A stretch of DNA of 64,000 nucleotides from Forficula auricularia (taxonomy: Eukaryota; Arthropoda; Insecta; Dermaptera; Forficulidae): contig JALMQS010000153.1 of assembly GCA_024734495.1 (NCBI GenBank), forward strand, positions 13,916,299-13,980,298. Reading direction: 5' to 3'. A program made the position numbers and the translations under genes. The notes beneath the pieces are model-generated. The model did not search any database, was not told the origin of the DNA, and saw only the letters and a list, made by a program, of their open reading frames with translations. Each line of letters starts with the position of its first letter. The stretch's first letter is position 1. Shown here one piece after another: positions 55,555 to 64,000 of this stretch.

Positions 55555-55810
55555 TCTCGATATATATGTGTGTATGTTTATTTGATTGAAAGTTTTTTTG
55601 CTGAGTAGCAGAATTTTTATATATTGAAGGAGACAATAAAAGAGTGTATCTTCTGCTGGAATTATAAATTTTATTTATTTATATCGTTTTATTATCTTTT
55701 ATTGTCTCCTTCAATATGTTTATTTGCATCAAGCAGAGGACAACCTCTTTGTTTCTCTTTGTGAATCATCAACTCTGCTACTCTCGGCAAAACAAAAACT
55801 TTTCAAATTT
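55150..55810. repeat. Palindromic/AT-rich repeat cluster
   Basis: 55150-55200 and 55725-55800 are inverted copies of the TTGCATCAAGCAGAGGACAA repeat. Between them are a palindrome around AATCTAGAAATAATTAAAAA (55260-55425), an (AT)n run at 55499-55552 and a copy of TATATTGAAGGAGACAATAA (55618). Confidence 0.55.
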
Positions 55811-57015
55811 AAAACAATTGTATTTATTTATATGTATGTAAAATAAATAAATAATTTCAACCTAATATAATAATATTAATTTTGTAGAGCAAATTTTAAA
55901 CAAGTCAAAAGTATATTTATTTGATATTAAATTTATTCTAATAAAATAAATCACCATTTCAATTTAACCAGTCTTTCTATAAAATAATATTTTCTGTGAA
56001 ATTTCAATCAATAGTTGACTAGGGATCGATTAATAATTAGCTTTTATGTTTTATATTTTACGCTTTTTTTACTCGAAATGATAAAAGTCGAGCTAGAAAT
56101 TGATTATTCTTTAATATCTAGTTTAGTGAATTTTATCATTTAATTCTCATGACGATATATATTATTTAATAGGTAATATAAAATATTTTCTGAAATAATT
56201 ATACATTAGCATCTTCGAATATTTTTAACACAATGAAAAAAGAATTTAAAATAATATATTTTTCATTAGTCATCAAGAGAAAACTGTTTAAAACTTGGAA
56301 ATATTTTTGATGAAAAATCTGTTTGGAATTTTTCACTTTAATTTCTTATTAATTGATCAAATAAATTACGAGAAAGCATTTATTTAAACTGCGCCCTGGT
56401 GCAAGCAAATAAGCTGACGTGTTCTGATGTGGCCATTCACTTGACTTTACCATACATGCAGGGAGGGATTAGTATTTGCATCTTTAGACTCCTGGGGGCC
56501 CACTGATTATGTATACAAAATTTGGTTGAGTTTGGTACAAAAATTTGGTAACGCACAGACAGACTAACAGACATTTTGACAAAACAATTAATATCTCGAA
56601 AAATATAATTTTTTCGATGTTCCCATATTAGACCTTTTTTGTAGAGCTAAATGCCATGGTTTAGCTCAATTTATTTAATCAAAATAGTATTTCGAAAAAA
56701 AGAAGGAAAAAAACCACTTTTTTCATGCACGATTACAATACTTGACCATACCCTGTATGGTAAAGTAAAAATGAGGAAATTTATTTAACAAAACTAGTAC
56801 ATAAAATTTTGGTTGAATATCTTCAGTACTATAAATAAATTAACATAAAATAATGAAAACACGAGATAACTTTGGATTTAATTAAAATTTATTAGGCGCT
56901 TAGGTTTCTCGGGCCACTTGCACCCTTGGATAGTTCCTATCGGAACGGTTCTCCTAATACTTACCTATCTATACTTACCACTTATACCCAGCCCCCGAAG
57001 ATATCATTTTGAGAT
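55811..57015. other. AT-rich intergenic sequence with one diverged repeat
   Basis: 56540-56772 is an inverted relative of the 3009-3360 repeat (CATACCCTGTATGGTAAAGT end). Otherwise nothing recognised. Confidence 0.35.
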
Positions 57016-57021
57016 TCTACC

Positions 57022-57172
57022 GAGGGGTGAACCGTGATTGGAATTAGGTGTACACCGTCTTTGGAATTACTTTGGAATTCATTAGATAAATCTATTGTCA
57101 TCTATTGTCTTCTACTTGGAAATGAAAGTGGAAGTAGGTGTACACGATTTTAGGTCGCGGTTCACCCCTTGG
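57022..57172. mobile_element. MITE with CGAGGGGTGAACCG termini (compact form)
   Basis: Left CCGAGGGGTGAACCGTGATT, right GGTCGCGGTTCACCCCTTGG. The interior carries GAAGTAGGTGTACAC. About 150 bp, and probably close to the founding form of the expanded copy at 14632-15162. Confidence 0.75.
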
Positions 57173-57179
57173 ATTCTAC

Positions 57180-57912
57180 GTTTTCTCATTTCTTGAAAGC
57201 TAAGTGTTAGACTTATAGGATTACGATGAATTTGCATTAAAATTGTTTAAAAAAAATAGTTGGGTAAAAAATTCTAATTTAGAAGGATTAGAAAAAAGTG
57301 GCATAACAAAAAAATCTAAATTAATAATTTTCATTTAACTGTTCAACCCAATAAAATTAATATTTATTTCTGAAAAACTTTAGAAAATTTATATAAAAAA
57401 AAAAAAAAAAAAAATGGGAAAAAATAAAGAATACTAAAAGAAATAACAATTTTCTGTTTTATTTTTTAAAATAAAATTTTAATATTTTAAAATATACATT
57501 ATTTAAATTTTCTTATCAAATTTCGCAAAAAATAAGAAATATATATATAGGTATGCTTGGGCTATCTGTCAGGCTATGCCACTTTTAAAAAGAAAAAGAA
57601 TCTTTTAAAGCAAAATAAAACAACATAAATTATTAAATTAAAAAAAATTTAATTTATGCGGAAAATAGATTGAATCCAGAGGCTATTAAGCTGAAATGGT
57701 CTTGATTTATTAACATATAAATTGAAAAAACCATTTTGACAAAATTTATAAAGTGAAAGATAAAAGATATTAATCCAAATCAAAATCAGTCTTTAATAAT
57801 TGAAGAAATAAGAGAGGAATGCTTTTTATGAGCTGTGAAAAAAATTTTGTACATCTGATAAATATTTTTATCATGCAAATGAATTTAAAAAATAGAATCA
57901 AATAATAGCAAA
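57180..57912. other. AT-rich sequence, probable beta-tubulin 3' UTR and flank
   Basis: No TE termini or genes recognised. As it directly follows the tubulin stop on the minus strand, its right part should be 3' UTR. Several reverse-strand AATAAA hexamers exist and none could be singled out. Confidence 0.35.
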
Positions 57913-57913
57913 T

Positions 57914-59200
<1,287 letters not shown>

Positions 59201-62200
59201 CTAAAAATGAAACAAAAGAAAAATAATTAGTCAATATATCATTACTCAATATATATTTCTACTGATGAAGAAATAATTAGAATAAAATAAAAGCTAACTA
59301 AGAAGTATTAATAAAGACCAATTTTAATTAAAATATTTTCTATTTGATCCAATCATTTCTAAAATAGTTTGTAAAATTCTCGTTGGGAAATATTATCAAA
59401 GTACATAATATGTATATTGTCATGGGAAAATTAAATACAAATTTAATTAGGTTAATGTTAAAAGCTTTTGATAGTCAGTCATATTGATGATTTAGAAGGT
59501 TTTTTCGTGTTTTGTCAAGAACACAAATTTTAATTAATTTTTCATTTTCATCAGTCTTCTTGATATAATTAATTTTTATCTCTAAAGGGCTTTAATTCAT
59601 CATGAATAATTTAAAGCAGAATAAATAATTCACAATTTATGATGCAAGCTTCGATTTTTCCTAAATATTAAAAATGAGGTTTTTATGTTATACAAATAAA
59701 CGAATGCATTGATTAAAAATAATGTTGTTAATAAAGATTATAAGCCAATATTTGAAGCGTAAATTAGATTTAAATTTGACCCAGATGTAAAACTTGATAT
59801 TTGTTCTGAAATAATTCAATTGATATAAGAATTTCAATGAAGAAATAAAATAAATGCCTCAAGACTAAGGTTCTAGGTAATGTTGTTTGTTTATTTATTT
59901 ATTTATTTACACGTACTTTTTCTAATGAAATGTTTTAAAACTATTGTTTTATTGTTTTACTATGTTTTCTTCCCACAGTCTTTCTACGAAGTTGATTTAT
60001 GTCGAAAATAGCTTTTTTTGCTCGATAATTTGTTGTTAAGTAGTTATTAGATGTGCTGAATAATTTCGCGACACTTCACAAGTTTTTTTAGAAAAAATCA
60101 CCGAATATCTAATTAAAGTACTTAGAGAATTCTTTAACATTAATCATTTAGTAATTGATGGGATTTTCATAAAAATTTACTTTAATTTATGTTGATTAAT
60201 GTCCATTATAATTAGTAGATTAAAAATTCAGTTTATTGGACAAAGTTTTTTTATTGAAGTTCTTCTTCAATTTTTGTACAACGTTTCGTCTCTCTCGAGA
60301 CTTTTTCAAGTACTCAATTGGCTAGAACAACATTGGTTGAAATAAAGATAAAAATAACTGAGACATAGTAGAATTTTTTTCTTTACTTTAATTTTAAATA
60401 ATAATATCTTAACTTTAATTGAATGTCATTTTTTCAAAAATATTACAAAAAATGAACACCTAAGAGGGCAGCCAACCTGTTTTGAATCCAAAGTGGCCTT
60501 AAATATTTGTTCTAATAATTCTTTAAGCTAAATTTAAATAACTTTTCATTTATATGAATCAACTTTTAATTAAATGAGATACAAAGGAACATCTAATCTT
60601 CGGTTATGCCCTATTTAAGACAAATATTCTTCAACTCTCATAACTTGTTTTATTTCCCTTAATGGTTTCTCCAACCCCGATTCTCATAAAAATTCTCAAT
60701 ACATGAGGGCAGTTTCCTGTAATTGATCATCGTGGGAAACTCTTGACTGTTAAGAAAAAAGATGGATTGGGTCTTGAAAGATGCTTTGTTTTTTCAGAAG
60801 CTGTTTTTTATAACTATTTTTTTAGATGTATATTACAATAAACGTTTTCCTTTTGAATGAATGAATCTCGATAGTAATTAGAGCGATAAATTTATGTTAA
60901 TATGTTTGTTCCAATGAATCTACTCTGAAAAAACGATTACTTCATCCCATATGACTCAATTATCAAATTTAGCATTTTTTAGAGCCCAACCAATATCATT
61001 CATTAGAGGAAATTTAATTTGCCAATTAAGAAAAATCATCATAAGAAATATAAGAAATGAATAGTCTCATTGAAGTTTTCCTATTAGTAGGATCTATTTT
61101 TGTTTTTTGTATTTAATACAGAACCTCAGAGAATACAAGGAATTCGTATTAATGGATTTTCTAGCTAATTCTTTCCCAAATGATTAGATATATATAATTA
61201 GAAGGATATAATATAATGATCTATTTTTATTCTACCGAGAATGTTTCTGGATGAGTGCATTACTGATGACTGATGACTAATACATCCTTTATAGAATTGA
61301 TAACAAATATCCACTACAATTGATCTTTAAAAGTTTTATAAAATTTCCAAGCTTGGACAAAATCCAAAATGACTATCTTAGTTTTTCTTCTTTTCTGAAG
61401 GTTTAATTTAAAAGAGACGGATCAACACTAATCATAATAAATTAATCGAACACAAATAATAAATAACAAAGCAGCCTAGATAAGTATAGTTCTATTTAAA
61501 TTTTAGCTACGTTACGACTGTCAATGGAGTTAGCATTAACGTTATTGATTTTTTTTATTTGTGTAATTCATATATATATAAATGTACCCTAAACTTAAGG
61601 AAGTTATCTATTTGGTTGATCTTCGAAAAAATCTTTTGTATTTCTGCAGAGTGACAACTTCTGCAACTAAATATTTTAATGAAAAAAGTTGTTGATAATG
61701 AGGCTGAATTTCGAATAAAAATCTTTGTTTTGATAATATTAATAAAATAGAATATTGAGATAAATTTTTTCTCATTATAAAAACATTTATTTAACACAAA
61801 AACGATTTCAAGAAATAGAGTTGGAATTCTACACTAGTGCTTTTGTTATATTCTGTTGGCAGCAATTAACTTTTTTATTTTTACATTTATGAATAACTAA
61901 TTAACTAGACTGTCAAATCTATTGAAAATGTATCATTCGATTCATTGAATTATTAATCTGTATAAATTTGTTGAAAATGGTATAATTTGTATAGAAGTTA
62001 TAGCCCTTTTAAAAGATCTATTTCCATGTTAAAAGGACAATTTTCAATAAATTATTTCTCGGTAATGGGACAGACGAACAACTTCAAATTTCGGGAATAA
62101 ATATTTAATGCATCAATGATTCGATGGTAAAAATTTTGGAATTTTCTTATAAAAATCATTAACAGTCACGAGCCCCCTTAAGAACAAACCAAAACTTTTT

Positions 62201-63265
62201 CTAGAAATAACCAAGCTCTTATTATTTTTTTATAGTTCCATGTTGCGTAAAACTTTTCACCCAATATCTACTATTTTATCGTAAACTTTTACAAAAACTT
62301 CATTTAATAATAATTTATTACTTAAGGCGCCGCTGACTTGACTAGCAATCACAAGCAAATTCCATAGAATTTAAAGGCCATTCATTCATCACATATGGGA
62401 AAGGTATCCCATTTAACAATATTTTTATAGACATTGCTAGAGAGAGAAAACTGGCGGCCACCTACGCTCAAAAATGGCCACAAGCCATTCTTCAGAATGG
62501 ACCTTTACAAAATATATATTTTTTAAATTGATTATAATCATATCCTGATTAAAGGGCGACAGAAGCTAAAACCACTAAAATAAAGATCATTTGTAAAAGA
62601 TGTTAGCAACCACACACCCACACTCAACGTTTTGACCCTATATCCTCTGCATTTAGCCTCGTTTAGTCATCTTTTTGCTAATCTATGAACCAAGAATATT
62701 ACAGTGAAAATCGCTTAACACGAAACTGAGGGAGCAAAATATTTCTTCGTATTCAATATATTGCATTGCATACAAAAAAATATGTACTCACAAAATTACA
62801 TTTATTAGAGTACATCATATTAGACAGACTAGATTTGAAAAATGTACAATGTATTATACATTTTGTACATACTTATGTATGTATGCATTTAATAAATAAA
62901 ATGAATAAAAATATTAATAAAAACTTAATCAACTTTAATATACAAATAAAAATTTATTGATTTTTTGGAAAATAATATTGTTCATTCAGAGAAGCGATTT
63001 TTTTTCGTGTTCAAAGAAAAATAATGTATGAAAATACCTAGTATTTTGTCGGGACCGGATTATTATTTCGTATTAACCGATTAAACAATTTCCAATGTAT
63101 ATAGAGCTATCTTACTAATTTTTATTGAAGCCAAAGTGAAGCATTTTGCTATTTTTAAATATGGCAAACTTACATCATATAAATGTATTTAATTAAAAAA
63201 AAATGCTTTATTAAAGTAAACTACAGTATTGGCCATATTATAAGGGCAACTCTGGTAATAATGCG
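59201..63265. other. Presumed beta-tubulin intron 1, AT-rich
   Basis: The first exon (encoding MREIVHIQAGQCGNQIGAK) was sought on the minus strand and not seen, so the intron or intergenic gap exceeds 4.8 kb or exon 1 is outside. A repeat-like block CGTTTCGTCTCTCTCGAGAC at 60281-60300 (minus strand: GTCTC/GAGAC hairpin then GAAAC) is the only recognisable repeat. Confidence 0.4.
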
Positions 63266-63270
63266 ACCCT

Positions 63271-63533
63271 TAAGGTAGTTGTTCCGCCAAATTGGTTGTC
63301 TTAGGATGTTTTTAAAATTTAGACATTTATAATGTACTTTATCTGAAATTTCTATGATAAAATATATACAAGCTCGGACGGTGTTGCCAGATTTGTCAAA
63401 CGAGCACGAGATTTGCTAGAATCGGTACATAAACACCAAAAAGTTTTGGGCTTATGGATCCTTATTGTCTGTTCTATATACTCTAGCATTAACTTTTGGC
63501 TAGTATTGTCGCGAAACAACTACCTTAAATTTT
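63271..63533. mobile_element. MITE with TTAAGGTAGTTGTT termini
   Basis: TTAAGGTAGTTGTTCCGCC at left and GCGAAACAACTACCTTAA at right are inverted repeats. The outer TTAA on both sides could be the target site. Interior non-coding. Confidence 0.65.
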
Positions 63534-64000
63534 TGTATTTGTAATTTGAAAAGTTGGTATAAAAAAAATATAAGTTAAAATGTTTATTTAATTCTTTTTG
63601 AATGTTATGTTTATATATATATATTTGCTTTCTATTGATTTTTTCATTATTTTTAACCAAGCCTGGTGATATTTTATCTGAAGGCGGACGGCCGCCCTCC
63701 CTTCCCCCACGTCATTTATGCTAATATCTCTGAATCAGCGACTTGGACGACTTCATGCCTATATATAGTCTGTTAGTTAAGAATTTGCTGATGTAATAAC
63801 ATGAATCGTCATTGGAAACGAACGACCCACCAGTAAAACAAGCCAATAGCGCGCTTTCCAAACCTCATTTCAAACAGACACAACTGTTATATTTTTATTT
63901 CTTATTTTTTTACTTGTTATCATTTTCGCTGTGGCTTAAGAATTCATGATAAGATAAAAACAAAACTTAAGAATTGGAATTTATTATCAAACTATACTAT
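63534..64000. other. Unassigned sequence at window end
   Basis: A GC-rich patch GGCGGACGGCCGCCCTCCC at 63683-63701 lies in otherwise AT-rich DNA. No gene recognised. Confidence 0.3.

Overview
This looks like nuclear DNA from an insect: AT-rich, intron-bearing and heavily loaded with transposable elements (TEs). Two protein-coding genes are supported. (1) On the + strand is the 3' half of a Broad (BR-C/br) type BTB zinc-finger transcription factor gene. It shows one 93-bp internal exon (6481-6573) and, 17 kb downstream, a cluster of five alternative terminal exons (about 23.54-29.43 kb). Each terminal exon encodes one pair of C2H2 fingers and then a stop. All five have an acceptor that enters the codon after its first base, which is the phase in which the 93-bp exon ends, so each could be joined to the same upstream sequence. 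The BTB core exons are not recognisable in this window. (2) On the - strand is the last coding exon of a beta-tubulin gene (57914-59200, residues 20 to the end). Its first exon (residues 1-19) was not found in the remaining 4.8 kb. The two genes are convergent.

The order of the insect cannot be fixed from sequence alone. The Broad finger pairs and the tubulin tail are insect-like. A fold-back repeat with AACCGACTTC termini recalls repeats seen in many insect genomes.

Layout: 0.6-5.6 kb, fold-back and Helitron-like repeats in a presumed Broad intron. 5.6-6.3 kb, small DNA transposons. 6.48-6.57 kb, Broad internal exon. 7.4-23.3 kb, dense MITEs (short non-autonomous DNA transposons), palindromes, tRNA-derived SINEs and tandem duplications. 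23.5-29.4 kb, Broad finger exons. 29.4-38.9 kb, a TE-free AT-rich stretch that may hold a long 3' UTR and downstream regulatory DNA. 39.0-57.2 kb, a second TE-dense block with PIF/Harbinger, hAT, a plant-type mariner, a long-TIR element with a DUF4817-like fragment, Helitron-like elements, SINEs and MITEs. 57.9-59.2 kb, beta-tubulin. 59.2-64 kb, AT-rich and mostly featureless.

The most unusual signals are: a recurring CTGANGA-hairpin-GAAAC motif in several otherwise unrelated palindromic elements, which resembles a hammerhead ribozyme core; tRNA-like cores enclosed by inverted repeats; a Stowaway/plant-type mariner relic in an insect genome; and the phase-matched finger exon set, two members of which are only about 80-120 bp apart. 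Splice sites, subtype names and TE classes were read by eye.
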